A stretch of 60,000 nt of DNA, taken from positions 348,501-408,500 of the forward strand of contig RPFO01000584.1 of assembly GCA_009746045.1 (NCBI GenBank), written 5' to 3'. Below, one piece after another: positions 1-11,006 of this stretch. The notes under the pieces are model-generated. The model made no database searches. It was not told the origin of the DNA and saw nothing but the letters and a program-made list of their open reading frames with translations. The stretch's first letter is position 1; every line of letters begins with the position of its first letter. Made by a program: the position numbers and the translations under genes. The stretch is from Mesostigma viride (lineage: Eukaryota > Streptophyta > Mesostigmatophyceae > Mesostigmatales > Mesostigmataceae).

Positions 1-1
1 A

Positions 2-1372
2 ACACGGGTCGTACCTGCCCCTGTCGGCCCTTCTGGGCGCCCTAGTGCAGTTCCCTTTTACCCACCTGCTTCCTGGTCCTACCCTGAGACGGCCTATGAG
101 GCTGCCCAGGTCCCTACCCGTGTGGCTGATTTAGAAGTTAATAATGATTTCAGTACCATGCCCCTAGATGATAGGAATTATGATCATTTTGCCTACTCCT
201 CTCTTCGTGAGCAATATACTGTTCCCTTCTCCTATGGGCACCATCCTGAAACGGTGGCTCCCTCTAGACCCCTACCCAAGACTTTTCCTATCCCTTCCTT
301 CTATCCCGCTTATGTAGCAGTGGAAGATAGTGGCCCTATGGGAAAAACTGATTCTTCTAATCCCCCTAAGCCTCCTGCTCTTCCCCTCTTTGCCAACCTT
401 CCTAAGCTGGATGTCAAGTCTTCCCCTCAACAGTTTTTCACTTTCATTATGTTGCTCACCCAGAACACAGAGTCCTGGCAGAACCACAATAGGTGGCGCC
501 TCTCTGATGCTGTACTAGTTCCTCATTATCTTACTACCTGCATTACTCCTGAGCTTGCTAACCTCATCCAGTGTGAGTCTCTTGCCTCTCATGCCTACCC
601 AAACTCTGTAGCAGAATTGTTTAAGCGTTTAGAGAACCATTTAGTCCCTCCCGATGCAGATTGGCAGGATAGATTAGCCTTTGGTACCTTGCAGCAGGGT
701 ACCAAATCCTTCAAAGAATATATGAAAGAGTTTGATGCCCAGATGGTACGAATTAGGGATTTGTCGGGCGCAGAAGTACGTGCCCGCTTCCTTCAGGGCC
801 TCAGTAGACCCTTATTGCGTGAAGTCAAGCGCCAGTTCTCTGCCTACCGTTTTACTGACCTGCCCCTCAAGCATGTGCGCCAGCATCTTTTACGAGTAGC
901 AGATTTCTTCTCCACGCCTTCTCTTCCTACCCGTTCCCGTATTAATAATATTAGCCTTACCCCTGAGGAGGAGAACTCCTATGTAGAAGAATTAGATATC
1001 TGTGTGACTGACCTTTCAGCTCTGGATGTCTCTCATATCACCTGCTATCATTGTAAGGAAGTAGGTCATCTTAAACGTGAGTGCCCCAAGTTCCTTTCGG
1101 GTGCTCCCCCTCATCCCGACGCTCGCCCTCCTCGTACCCCTCAGCGTGCTCCTATTCGTCCCACTTCAGGACGCATTCCTTCAGCTACCCCTAGTAGGCT
1201 GAATGCTGTGCAGACAGGATCCCCAGGGTTCCCCTATGATAATCAGGCTCCCGCACCCTCTTCAATCCCTCGTGACCCTCCAGCAGTGGCTTTTCCGCCA
1301 GGGTCTTCTTCGGGGTTAGTTCCTATGGATTTGGGGGGGAGGGGGAACAGTAGGCCTGTCAGCCGGGGGTAA
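2..1372 (+). CDS. gag: gag of chromovirus E1 (5' partial)
   Basis: Gag structural protein that packages element RNA in virus-like particles in the cytoplasm. The frame is open from base 2, so the true start lies upstream of the window; the first ATG in view is at 158. The middle part (about 400-1000) resembles a retrotransposon gag capsid domain with a leucine/arginine-rich helical region. A CCHC zinc knuckle, CYHCKEVGHLKREC, is encoded around 1045-1086. The C terminus is proline-rich. The frame ends at a TAA before protease. E4 gag has the same knuckle spacing. Family assignment is firm; whether this copy is expressed is unknown. Confidence 0.85.
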   Translation, partial: TRVVPAPVGPSGRPSAVPFYPPASWSYPETAYEAAQVPTRVADLEVNNDFSTMPLDDRNYDHFAYSSLREQYTVPFSYGHHPETVAPSRPLPKTFPIPSFYPAYVAVEDSGPMGKTDSSNPPKPPALPLFANLPKLDVKSSPQQFFTFIMLLTQNTESWQNHNRWRLSDAVLVPHYLTTCITPELANLIQCESLASHAYPNSVAELFKRLENHLVPPDADWQDRLAFGTLQQGTKSFKEYMKEFDAQMVRIRDLSGAEVRARFLQGLSRPLLREVKRQFSAYRFTDLPLKHVRQHLLRVADFFSTPSLPTRSRINNISLTPEEENSYVEELDICVTDLSALDVSHITCYHCKEVGHLKRECPKFLSGAPPHPDARPPRTPQRAPIRPTSGRIPSATPSRLNAVQTGSPGFPYDNQAPAPSSIPRDPPAVAFPPGSSSGLVPMDLGGRGNSRPVSRG

Positions 1373-1415
1373 CCTGGACAGGTCCTTAGATAGTACCCCA
1401 GATAATAATTTTTGC

Positions 1416-2140
1416 TTGCCTGTTTTTATAACCTCTGTAGGAGCTGAATCATCCCTACCACTACGTGTGCGTCCTCTTATGTTCTTGAATGGTGGCTTAA
1501 CCGTCCCTCATACTGTTGTAGACCCCTTCCTGCATGCTGATGAACTCTTGAATGTCTCTGTGTTAGTGGATAGCGGTGCGGCTAGCTCCTTTGTGAGCGA
1601 GGCCCTAGTTAGGCGTTTAGGACTAGTCCCTACCCCTCACACAAAAACTGTCACTGTCCATTATGCTGACGGTCGCACCAGTCATTCCCCGGGTACGGTG
1701 TCCCTTCCCCTGGTCATACAAGGACGTACGGTCAACCTGACGGCCACTATAGGCCCTATCACTACAGCTGATGTATTACTAGGATTAGATTGGCACCAGG
1801 ATAATAAATTACTATTAATTATGATACTATGGTCATTTGGTTTCCAGATAGCTCTTACTGGGTACCAGAACGTCATTATAGATTAGAAAATTTATCCTTG
1901 GTAGATATTACTCCTCCTACACCTGTTGATCCTCCTGTGAGACCTATACCTGAAGTATTAATGTCCAATGACGAATTGCGATCTGAACTAAAGGAATATG
2001 GATACCTATTATGTATGTTCCTTCAGTTAGAAGTACAAGAGATACCTATCACTAATAATAGTGTGGATATAGATGTAAATACAGTGGATACAATAGGAGT
2101 GGGATTTACTGAAAATGAAATAGTAGATACATGGCTGTGA
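1416..2140 (+). pseudogene. pol: chromovirus E1 aspartic protease region
   Basis: Retropepsin-type aspartic protease that would cleave the Gag-Pol polyprotein. The catalytic motif VLVDSGAASSFVS is encoded near 1560-1600, followed by the hydrophobic flap and the LLGLDWHQDN segment typical of the end of gypsy proteases. The frame then runs off into a stop at 1886. The linker to RT is carried in another frame to 2140 (WFPDSSYWVPERHYR), so at least one frameshift has occurred. The corresponding E4 protease at about 53.7-54.2 kb is open, which supports this reading. Confidence 0.8.
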
Positions 2141-3590
2141 TAGATTCCTCAAAAGTATTTGAAGAAAAGACTCCTTCTTATCCTCCTCCTCGTTCTGTTT
2201 TACACCGTGTAGTTATCAAGGACGGTGCAGTTCCTACGCACTCTCCGATGTATAGAATGGGCCCTACAGAATTAAAGGAACTAAAACAGATTTTAGTATC
2301 ACTATTAGAAGCAGGATTGATAGAGCCTAGTAACTCCCCCTACTCCGCTGGTGTCCTGTTAGTTCCTAAGCCAAATGGCAAGTTTCGCCTAGTTACTGAT
2401 TATAGGAAGTTAAACGATATTACTGTGAAGTCTAAATACCCTCTACCTCGTATTGATGATATATTTAATAAGGTTAAAGGTTCTACCTGTTTCACAGTAC
2501 TAGATTGTGCGGATGGTTTTTGGCAACTACGTATAGCTCCTGAGGATTGCCACAAAACCGCCTTTGCTACCCCTTTTGGGCATTACCAGTTTAGAGTAGC
2601 GGCTATGGGACTCTGTAACTCTCCTGCCTCTTTCCAAATGTTAATGAATGAAGTGCTTAGACCTGTTATGGGAAATTCCACCTTCCTCAAGTGTCCTCTG
2701 ATTTAAAGGATCCTTCCTTCTCCTCTGTTTCTTTATCTGAGCATGACCGTTCTTGTGCTCAAGCTTACTTAGATGATATCCTTATTTATTCTCCTGATTT
2801 TGAAACGCACCTACGTGATTTAAAGAAAGTATTAGAAATCATGGCTGAAAATTCTTTATGGGCGCGCCGTGCTAAAGTTCGCTCTGGTAGGAGTGTCCCA
2901 TTTTTAGGGCACGTTCTGTCAGATGCCGGGGTTGCTACCGACCCGACAAGACTAAGTCAATTCAGGAATGGCCTACCCCTACCGACGTTAAAGGTGTACG
3001 TAGTTTTCTAGGAATTGCTTCTTACTATAGGCGTTTTATCCCGCGTTTCGCAACTATAGCAGCCCCTATTAATCATCTATTAAAGAAGGATATCCCCTTT
3101 GTTTGGAGTAGTGAATGTCAGTCGGCTTTTCAGTGTCTAAAATCCCTACTCCTCTCCCCTCCCGTACTCATCCTACCGGATACTACTAAACCCTTTGTTG
3201 TAGCTACAGATGCTAGCAAGGTAGCTATAGGGGGCGTCCTTCTCCAGGATCAGGGTCAGGGCTTACAGCCAATCGAGTATATCTCTAGGACAATGCTTCC
3301 TGCGGAGCGTAACTATCCCGTACACCAGCAAGAACTATTAGCTGTGGTGTATTGTTGCCACGCGTGGCAGCACTTTCTTAAAGGTGCTCAATTTGATGTT
3401 TGTCTGAATGAACCCTGTGAGCTTGATCCTTATAGATTAGTTATCCAGACAGATCACCGCCCTCTTACCCATCTTCTCTCACAACCCAACCTTACCCCTC
3501 GTCAAGCGCGCTGGATGGAGTTTTTAGCACAGTTTCCCCTTTTAAACTTCAGTATGTTAAGGGTGTAGATAACATAGTACCAGATGCACT
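2131..3590 (+). pseudogene. pol: chromovirus E1 reverse transcriptase and RNase H
   Basis: RT copies element RNA to DNA, and RNase H removes the RNA strand. Visible RT motifs in order are LVPKPNGKFRLVTDYRKLND, TVLDCADGFWQLRI (first catalytic Asp), FRVAAMGLCNSPASFQ and AYLDDILIY (YxDD box, here YLDD). RNase H follows with ATDASKVAIGGVLLQ and NYPVHQQELLAVV, then TDHRPLTHLL. The region is split by a stop at about 2706, a shift near 3011 and a stop at 3568, so this copy cannot make one polyprotein. Residue for residue it is very close to E4 RT. Confidence 0.9.
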
Positions 3591-3659
3591 CTCCGTCGTG
3601 CAGATTACTCCTTTTTCGAGGACCTTGATGTTCTCAATACTACTCTAGTTCCTACTACT

Positions 3660-5476
3660 ATGGGTGTAACCCCGTATGGTGAACTACCTGATGATGAATC
3701 CTATGCCTACCTCTTTCATACAGCTGTTCGCATGCCTGATCTCCTTTCTCACGTAGGACTCTCTCTCCCGTGTGAGGCCCTTCCTGTGGTCTCGGTGGGG
3801 GGGAGGGGAAAAATAAAATTTCTATACCGCTTAGCCATATAGCGACTAGGTCAGGAAAGTCTTATGAAACATAGTCCCTCTAGGACCTCCCCTTCTCTTT
3901 GGCAAGGCGGTAGGAGATCTCTTTAAACCTGTTCTGGATACCTCTGTAGCGATGCCTACCTCTGATCTTGAACGCCTTATTAGTAGATTTACGGCCACTG
4001 AGCCGGAAGCATTAGCTGCCATTGCTGCCCATCCCCAACAATTAGGCAAGCACCCTTGTAAATTTGTAGGTGGATTTTTATATGTGCAGATAGCAGATTC
4101 TCCCCCTCAATGGCGCCTGTATGTCCCTCCTATCTGTCGCTCCTCCTTGCTCTTTGAGTTGCATGACTTAGCTGCTCATCAGGGTGGTAAACGGGTACGG
4201 GACCTAGTAGCCCGCTCTTACTACTGGCCTTCCCTTTTAAAGGATGTAGATGAGTATGTTAGAACCTGTCAATCTTGCCAGGAGATGAAACCCAACAATG
4301 TAGGACAGATAGCAGAGCCTAGGACCTTACCTGATCCCATCATGCCGTGGGACTCCATTATGATGGATTTTGTAGGACCTTTTAGGAAGAATGATAGAGG
4401 TAACGCCCAGATCCTTGTTTTTGTAGATCGTTTTACTCGTATGTGTCATCTCGTGCCGTGTCCCTTAGAACTCACCGCACGCGATTGCGCACGCCTATAC
4501 CTTAATAACGTATATAGATATCATGGTTTGAGTAGGCAGTTTATTAGTGATAAGGATAAGTTATTTACTTCTGATTTTTGGCAGCAGTTCTTCGCTGCTA
4601 TCGGTACCAAGGTCACCTTCGGTACTGCCTACCACTCCTCCTCGTCTCATTTAGTAGAACGTTTGAATAGGGTAGTGGAAGAAGCTCTGCGTCACTATGT
4701 GAATGGCTCTGGGAGTGATTGGGAGGATTACTATGTTTGGTAGAGTTTTCCCTTAACAACTGCCCTCAGGCTGCGCATGGTTATACGCCCTTCTTCCTAG
4801 ATACTGGTAGACAACCTCTTACCCCTACCTCTCTCTTAGCTAGTCCTTTAAGGGACAAGGATGATGTGTCCCGGGATACTGTAGAAGGTGTGCAGGCGTT
4901 ATTAGATAAGATGAAGAATGCACACGACAACGCTATTGCAGGGTACCATAGGGCGCAGGCCAAATACCTTGCTAGGTTGCGTGCCTCATTAGATAGAAGA
5001 GCACCTGAGATAGAAATAGGAGATTTAGTCTTAGTAGAAGGCCCCCGTGTTGGCCGCTTCGCTCATAAGTTCGAAGCTGAACTGAAAGTGAAACTTAGGC
5101 CCGCCTTCTTAGGACCCTTCCGTGTGTTGTCTAGAGTAGGTAATTTTCTGTATGAGATAGATATTCCTACCTCTTGGCAGACCCACTCTCGCACCTTTCA
5201 TAGAAGCCAGCTGAAGCTCTATCATCAGAGCACGTTCGCTGGTAGAGAATTAGCCCCTGCCCCTTTAGAGCATAACCCGGATACTGGTGAGGTAGAGGAT
5301 GAGGTAGAGGGTATCGTGGCCCATAGAGATATCAAAAAGGCCGCGGTACCCAGCGCCAGTATAAGGTGAAGTGGATGTATGCTCGTAGTGAGGTAGATAA
5401 GGTCTGGTATACTGAGAGTGAGCTAGATGGGTGTAGTCGCCTGCTGCAGGAGTATAAAACCCTGCATAAGCTCTAG
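3660..5476 (+). pseudogene. pol: chromovirus E1 integrase with C-terminal chromodomain
   Basis: Integrase inserts the element DNA, and the chromodomain steers it to modified chromatin. The zinc-binding module is HDLAAHQGG...CQSCQ at about 4160-4280. The catalytic core has Asp in MMDFVGPF (about 4365), Asp in FISDKDKLF (about 4545) and Glu in HLVERLNRVVEEALR (about 4660). A stop at 4741 is followed by the rest of the core in another frame to 5369. After a one-base shift near 5340 comes QYKVKWMYARSE, a Trp-Tyr pair and GCSRLLQEYK, which match a chromodomain, ending in TAG at 5474-5476. Broken in at least two places. Confidence 0.85.
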
Positions 5477-5552
5477 TTGTAGACCTTCTCCTCTCTTATG
5501 TTATGTCTGCTGTCGACGGATGGTTGGTTGTCCCCTCCCCTCCGCAGCCGTC

Positions 5553-7859
5553 ATGTCAGAGCCTACCCCTCCGGCTGAGAGCTCGCTGCCGTCCCCGCCC
5601 CCACCGGACCCTGAGCTGTATTTCGAGGCCCTTCCGGGCCGCTGGGTGTCGCGATCAAGTTACCCGGGTGGCGTTGTGCAGCCGGCCCTTCAGGCCCAAC
5701 ATGCGGGCTTAGTCAGGGCGGCCCTCTTCGGGGTCACGTGGTATGGTCCTTCCCCTGATGAGCCGCACCAGCTTGTCCTGCACGGGTTCGACGATGCCGG
5801 ACACTGTTTGTTGGGGTGTGGTTCCAGCTGTCCCGCCTTGGGACAGATAGATGCGGTTCTCCGGTGCTGCCGTGTGTTCTCCTACCTCTCTACCCCTGTG
5901 GGCCGTACCTGCCTACGGGAGGTGTTCCCTTGGCTTCCGGCTGAGGGTGATGCTGAGGTAGATGAGAACCCCTGCGACCTTTTACGGGCCGTAGAATTCA
6001 TGGAGATAGCTGATCAGTCGGCGGGACTAGCGGTTAGTGGTCCTGCCCCTTCGGGCGCCCCAGCCGAGGTACATTATACTCCAGATTATTCTGCCTCGAG
6101 CGCTGCGTCCGCCTCCTCGGCGTCTGTTCCTCCCTCTCCGGTCCCGTCGTCCCCTCGGTCGACCCGGGTGTTGCAGTAGAGCCTACCCCTTCGGGTTTGC
6201 CTGATCCTCTTTCGGCGACGGTCTCGGCTATGCAGGCTCAGATCCAGTCCCTGACCACGGCGTTCGGGGCCTTCCTGGCGGCCCAAGCGCAGACTCCGGC
6301 CACGCCAGGTGGGGTGTCTGTGGTGTCCGCGCCCCCTACCCCTTCGGTTGCTTCGGCACCTGTGGTTTCGCCGGCGCCCCCTACCCCTTCGGTTGCTGCG
6401 GCTCCGACACCTCCGGTTGCCTCCGTGCCTGCGGCCGACGTTCCCGCGCCTCGGCGCGAGTCTTCAGCCCCTTCGGCTGTGCCCGCCGTCGCCCCTCTGG
6501 GCCGTCCGCTGCGCCCTCACAGCCAGTTCGTGGTTTCTTCAGCGACACGGGCGATCATCCCAGGCTTTGGGAGGGTGGTCCCCCGCAGAGGATCCCGGTG
6601 CCCGACTGGAGCTTGGATGGTAACCAATCTTATGCCGGGCTGCCTGTCCCTACGGGCCCTATCTTCAATATGTGGCCTGAGGGTGCACCGGCAACGGAGA
6701 CCGGCGCGCCTGCGTCGATGGCGGGTCCGTCACGGCCCTCTCTGGCTTCGGGTCCGGCGCGACCTCCTGTTTTACCAGTGCCCCTGCGTCGGTGTCGGCT
6801 CCTGCCCCTGCGTCGGCCCCTGCTTCGGTCCCTGCTCCTTCGGCCTCGCGGTCTTTGGCCGCGGTTGTTCGGTCCACCGGTCAGGATCCTCGCGTCACCC
6901 GCGCTGCCGATTCCCTCCGGGAGTTGTCCCAGGGTGATCGGGACAGGGCCCCTTCTGTGGTGCATGCGACGCCGGAGTCGCGCGACACGCCCATTCCTGG
7001 GTATGGTATGTCCGCACTCGCCTGCCGACAGTGTGACCTGCCGCGCGCCTCTGCTGAGCTTGCCATCTCCCCATGTCCTACGGGTTCTCCCAGGTGTGTC
7101 GGGCGCCTCGGGATCGTGGCCTACCCATTGAGACTGATCGGCCTCCTTTCGACATGGTTATTTTAGCTGATCCGGTGTTCGAGGGTGAGATCCTGGTCCG
7201 GCGCGTTCTGTATCGCTGGGCTAGGCGCCACAACGACTTGGACACCTACGGTGGGTTCCAGTGGGCTTACCCTCCCCTCTGGGCATTATGGCTTCGGATG
7301 CCCTTACAGTAGAGTTTCCTGCGGTGCCGGGTGCTGCGTACACTACGGTCCTCCAGCCCATCCTTGAGTGGGATGCCCGTCGCCCGGCGCCTATCCCGGG
7401 CCAGGGTCTAGACTCCCGCGGTCACCCTCCTCCTCGGGCCAGCGACTACCTAGAGACATTCGGGTCGCGACAGTGTGCCGTCGGTGGCGCTCCCGCGAGG
7501 TTCGGCACATCCGGTTGTGGCCGTCCAACGTGGAGCCCCTGGTGGACCTGTTCTTCCCGACGGGTATGCGCCCTCGGATCCGGTACCATCGCCTCCTCCT
7601 GCGGGCCCTTTGCCTGATCGCGGTAGAGCCTTTCCTTCGCCTCTTTGCCTGTGGCTTTCTGGACTGGGCCCGTGGCCAGGTCGTCCTCACGCAGCATAGG
7701 TATTACTGGGCCTTCCTGGGCCTCTTTCCTGACGGCGTGTGGGCCGATGTTTTCCTCACTGTAGATAGGCATGACAATGTCGAGGATGTGGCCCACTACC
7801 AGGCCTACCTGGAGGTCCTGCTGGCCTCTCGTGGCACTTATCAGACGGATGGCCACTAG
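5553..7859 (+). pseudogene. extra GC-rich ORF 3' of pol in E1 (decayed)
   Basis: A long extra protein region lies between the chromodomain and the 3' LTR, where most chromoviruses have only an untranslated region. It begins at ATG 5553 (MSEPTPPAESS), is open to 6179, then continues in other frames to a stop at 7857-7859. About four frameshifts join roughly 765 codons. It holds a short possible coiled coil (AMQAQIQSLTTAFGAFLAAQ), a Pro/Ala/Ser-rich middle, and a C-terminal part with leucine/aromatic-rich helices (HRLLLRALCLIAVEPFLRLF, QVVLTQHRYYWAFLGLFP). GC content is visibly higher than in pol. I recognise no known domain. The C-terminal pattern recurs in E4 at 50887-51376, so it is probably a real element protein. 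An env-like role is only a guess from position. Confidence 0.55.
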
Positions 7860-8231
7860 ATAGAGGGCCTTAGGCCCGACCTGAGGGTGTTGTCCCTCCG
7901 GTATATAGAGTCGCCCTCATATTCTGGCCAGTTGGTTGGCTGTTCTTGGTCCTTAGCGCTGATGTGTTTACTCTGTGTGTCCTGCCCAGTGCCGTCCCCC
8001 CCGGCCAGGACTCCGTTCCAGGCAGTTAGGGGAACCTACCACCAGGCTTGGTGCTGGCTAACCCTACACCACCCGGCGTGGTGGTGGAGACCGTGTGAAC
8101 TATTGGTGCTTTGTATCTGGGATGGTCTATCGATTGTGTTGGTGTGTGCTGGGTGCATTAGGTTTTTCCTACCCCTTTGGTTTCCTTCTCTCTGCGTAGG
8201 GAGGGGCTCCCTACCTTTGTGGGGGGGGAGG

Positions 8232-8797
8232 TGTTACGTCGCGTAACAATTCGTTGTAGTTACGGACGTAAATTAGGTCCTTGGCCTCGGTTGTTCTAGG
8301 TTACGTGCAGTTCTAGTTTGGACATGATTGTCCCCGTAACAGTACTGTGGTATATTGGGTGCCTTTGGGCGCCGCGCCGCGTACTTTATTAGTGGTCCTT
8401 ATCCTTTTGTAGAATGTAGTGGACCGGCGTGCATCTGTGCACCTGCTTGTGTTTCTGTGTCTGCAGGCGAGGGCCAGGTCGGCCCGAGCCTGTTGGACCG
8501 TTGGTGACCATTTATGCACGTTCCACTCCGTGTGGTCACTCGGCGTGTGTTAAATGAATTAACACATATAGGCTTGGGTCACGGCAGTTTAGTTGTGTTT
8601 CCTTCCTCTTTTCCTGGAGTAAACGGGTTTGATTAAATGGCCTATGGCATATTACAGTAGTACATATGTAAATGCATTGAGATCTGGTTCGTCTCGGTCG
8701 TCTTTCGCTAGGGGTGTAAATAGAAGCGGCCTCACTAGTTTAGGTAGTATCAGGACAGGTAGAGGTAGAGGTGGTGGCCGAGGCTTGCGGCGTAACA
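8232..8797 (+). repeat. 3' LTR of chromovirus E1
   Basis: The LTR begins TGTTACG and ends CGTAACA, a perfect 7-bp terminal inverted repeat of the TG...CA type. Directly before it is a polypurine tract of eight G followed by AGG (8221-8231), the plus-strand primer site. The same G-run and AGGTG tract precedes the 3' LTR of E4. Length is 566 bp. The 5' LTR is not in the window, so identity and target duplication cannot be checked; GTTGC at 8798-8802 is the candidate downstream duplication. Confidence 0.8.
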
Positions 8798-8802
8798 GTT
8801 GC

Positions 8803-8948
8803 ACCCTCGCCGACCGCGGACGGCTAGGACTTCGGGACCTCATATCTTTCTTGTCCCTTGTCTGTTTCAGGCGCCGGGTCAGCACGGCGTCGGAAAGGTC
8901 TTTTCAAACTGCATCCACTTAGCATATTGGTTGCCCAAAATGCTAACT
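8803..8948 (+). repeat. leader module, duplicated at 59027-59157
   Basis: About 140 bp immediately after E1 is nearly repeated at 59027-59157. Both contain GGACGGCTAGGACTTCGGG, a pyrimidine-rich stretch ending TGTCTGTTTCAG that looks like a 3' splice site, and then a short exon-like stretch ending in ATGCTAACT. The copies diverge three codons into the reading frame. It looks like the 5' leader (intron end plus start codon) of a repeated gene or transposon. Confidence 0.6.
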
Positions 8949-9419
8949 GAACCGCCGCCCGCTGATCCGCCGCCCGCGCCAGCGAGCACGGCGGCACGAC
9001 CTTCACGCGCAGCCCCGCCGCGCAAGAAAAAGAAGCCGCCCGATGAACGGCAGCCCGCGCCGGCAACCACGGCGGCAGGACCTTCACGCGCAGCCCCGCC
9101 TCGCAAGAAAAAGAAGCCGCCCGCTGAACGGCAGCCCGCGCCGGCAACCACGGCGGCAGAACCCTCACGCGCAGCCCCGCCTCGCAAGAGAAAGAAGAAA
9201 TCTGAGGCTTTGGCGCCTGCATCACACAAGGGGAAGGAGCCCATGCCCCCGTTGCGCACAAGTGCACGCGCGCGCACGGTCAGGGACTATAGAGAACAAA
9301 CCCCTAGCAACGAGGGGAATATGACAGTGATTTTAACGGTAGTGATGCCAAGGATGATTCTGATTGATGCTGCTGCGCCAGCATTTTGCGGCCTCATTAG
9401 ATGCTGCACACAAGTGTAA
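8940..9419 (+). CDS. lysine-rich tandem-repeat protein (hypothetical)
   Basis: An open frame of 159 codons starts at ATG 8940 (MLTEPPPADPPPAP). It holds three copies of an approximately 28-residue unit (84 bp) of the form ERQPAPATTAA-PSRAAPPRKKKKPP, each with a Lys/Arg cluster that resembles a nuclear-localisation or DNA-binding basic patch. A last unit ends RKRKKKSEALAPASHKGKEP. The tail after residue 120 is less repetitive. A TGAATAAAG stretch follows at about 9437. Just upstream is a splice-acceptor-like sequence, so this may be a 3' exon. No known family recognised. The 84-bp unit could also be read as a minisatellite. Confidence 0.4.
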   Translation: MLTEPPPADPPPAPASTAARPSRAAPPRKKKKPPDERQPAPATTAAGPSRAAPPRKKKKPPAERQPAPATTAAEPSRAAPPRKRKKKSEALAPASHKGKEPMPPLRTSARARTVRDYREQTPSNEGNMTVILTVVMPRMILIDAAAPAFCGLIRCCTQV

Positions 9420-9535
9420 TCATGCCGATATTATGTTGAATAAAGATGCATCATTCATTGTTTGGGCCTAAACTGACTTGTTGTCGGTTCAGCCCTTGGA
9501 TTTTTTACCACTTTTGTGCTCGTCGTGGTGTTCTT

Positions 9536-9867
9536 TTTACCACTTTGGCCACTTTTATCACTTTTTACCACTTTTTACCACTTTTTACCACTTTTTACCA
9601 CTTTTTACCACCATTTTCCACTTTTTTCCACTTTTTACCACCATTTTCCACCTTTTACCACTTTTACCACCTCCGTTAGGTGGTAAAAGTCGCTTTAGGT
9701 GGTATTTTTTATCGCTTTTTATCACTTTTTACGACTTTTTACGACTTTTTACGGCTTTTTACCACTTGTGGTTGGTAAAAAGTGATAAAAAGTGATAAAA
9801 AGTGATAAAAAGTGATAAAAAGTGATAAAAAGTGATAAAAAGTGATAAAAGTGGTATTTTTTACCAC
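9536..9867. repeat. TTTTTACCAC / AAAAAGTGAT decamer array
   Basis: A 10-bp unit, TTTTTACCAC, is repeated with variants (TTTTTATCAC, TTTTTACGAC, TTTTCCACCA) to about 9770. From 9777 to 9850 it continues as the opposite-strand unit AAAAAGTGAT, about seven perfect copies. The array therefore changes strand in the middle and could fold back on itself. It ends in a small perfect hairpin, GTGGTA-TTTTT-TACCAC (9851-9867). Non-coding; any translated frame here is a shadow of the repeat. Confidence 0.9.
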
Positions 9868-11006
9868 CCCTGAGTTCCTAGTGAGGCGAAATGCAAAAAT
9901 TTTACTCGAATCTAAAAGGCGATGAGTTTATGATGTTAGTTCGTGGCGGAAATGAGCTGGTTTACAATATCGCTGTTGTTTTTTTATGCCATCGGCATGG
10001 GGGGTAATCTGAAATTTTTGGTCGCGCGGGATGAAATAGAATTCATGATAGCGGCTGTAAAATCGCGGTTTCGGGGGGTTTTCTGACCGTGAAGCTGGCA
10101 TGAATATCGGTTGCATCGAATTCTGAACCAACTCTGGTGCTTTTTGCCAGATTTTCGGCCATTATCGGTAAGTAATTCTTCAGACCTGCGCAGTGCGTGT
10201 CTGACCTGCCCATGGAAGACCGGCTGTTGTTGCGCGCCTGGGCGAGGGTTTTACGAGGGCAAGGTACAGATTTGTCGTGAATTTTATCTGCTATCAGTGC
10301 TTTCTTCTATGAGCTCATCGCTCGAGGTTTTTTGCGTTCTTTTTGGGCAGTTTCCGCCAGCTAGCTCGCCGTCGCTTGCCGTTGTGTTGTCGAATGCCTG
10401 GCAGCTTTAGATTGTTTACGTTGATGTCGTGATCAGGGCCGCTTCAGTCGCAGCCTGTAGCTCTTCGGAAAGGTATAAGGCATTTCATAAAGCGTGTTCT
10501 GGCAAGGATGTTGTGCGTATGGACGCTTCTTGTTGTTTGAGAGTGACGCACCCTCTCTTCGCAGGCCGCAGCGGCATCACAGCGCTCATGCGCTGAAGGG
10601 CCGCCAATGGTTTCTTTGCATTTTATCGTGCAGGGATGGAAGTGTTTCAGTGATGATGATGTTGGAGATATTGCATGCATTTGTGTGACTGCATGTAGAT
10701 AGCTGGCACCAATGGTTGCTTGAGCTTTCCTTTGTTATGATGATGTGACTGAAGACTACAATGTGCTGAGCCAACCATGGTTGACATGCATGACTGCATG
10801 CAAGCTATATATACCATGTTCCTACTTGGTTCCTTGCCCTCTGGACATAGTCCCAGTTTGTCATCCATGCCGGGGAGGGCAGTTTAGGAGGTGTTGTTGA
10901 GTTGATTAGCTTGGGTGGCATCAACCTTACACTCTAACCTGGGAGAAACATAGGAAATGGTGCTTAGACATGTTAGGGCTACCATCATCAAAGCTATGCA
11001 CATATT
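9868..11006. other. no gene seen; one dispersed repeat
   Basis: I see no convincing coding region here. About 9935-10060, read on the minus strand, resembles the stretch at 15400-15482 just before the LINE ORF1-like gene (shared CATCCCG, a run of C then CATGCCGATG, then an A-rich stretch). It may be the 5' leader of another LINE copy in the opposite direction. Confidence 0.4.

Larger units (their letters stand above)
1..8797 (+). mobile_element. Ty3/gypsy chromovirus E1, 5' part outside the window
   Basis: A plus-strand LTR retrotransposon with domain order gag (zinc knuckle), aspartic protease, RT, RNase H, integrase, chromodomain, extra ORF, polypurine tract, 3' LTR. The chromodomain after integrase places it among chromoviruses. 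The pol region is broken by several frameshifts or stops (about 1886, 2140, 2706, 3011, 3568, 4743 and 5340), so it is a decayed copy. The 5' LTR and target duplication lie outside the window. It is closely related in RT to element E4 at 50124-58425, which lies on the other strand. Confidence 0.93.

Noticed and set aside
9536-9867. CRISPR-like array
   Set aside because: The repeats are contiguous 10-bp units without spacers and switch strand; the context is eukaryotic.
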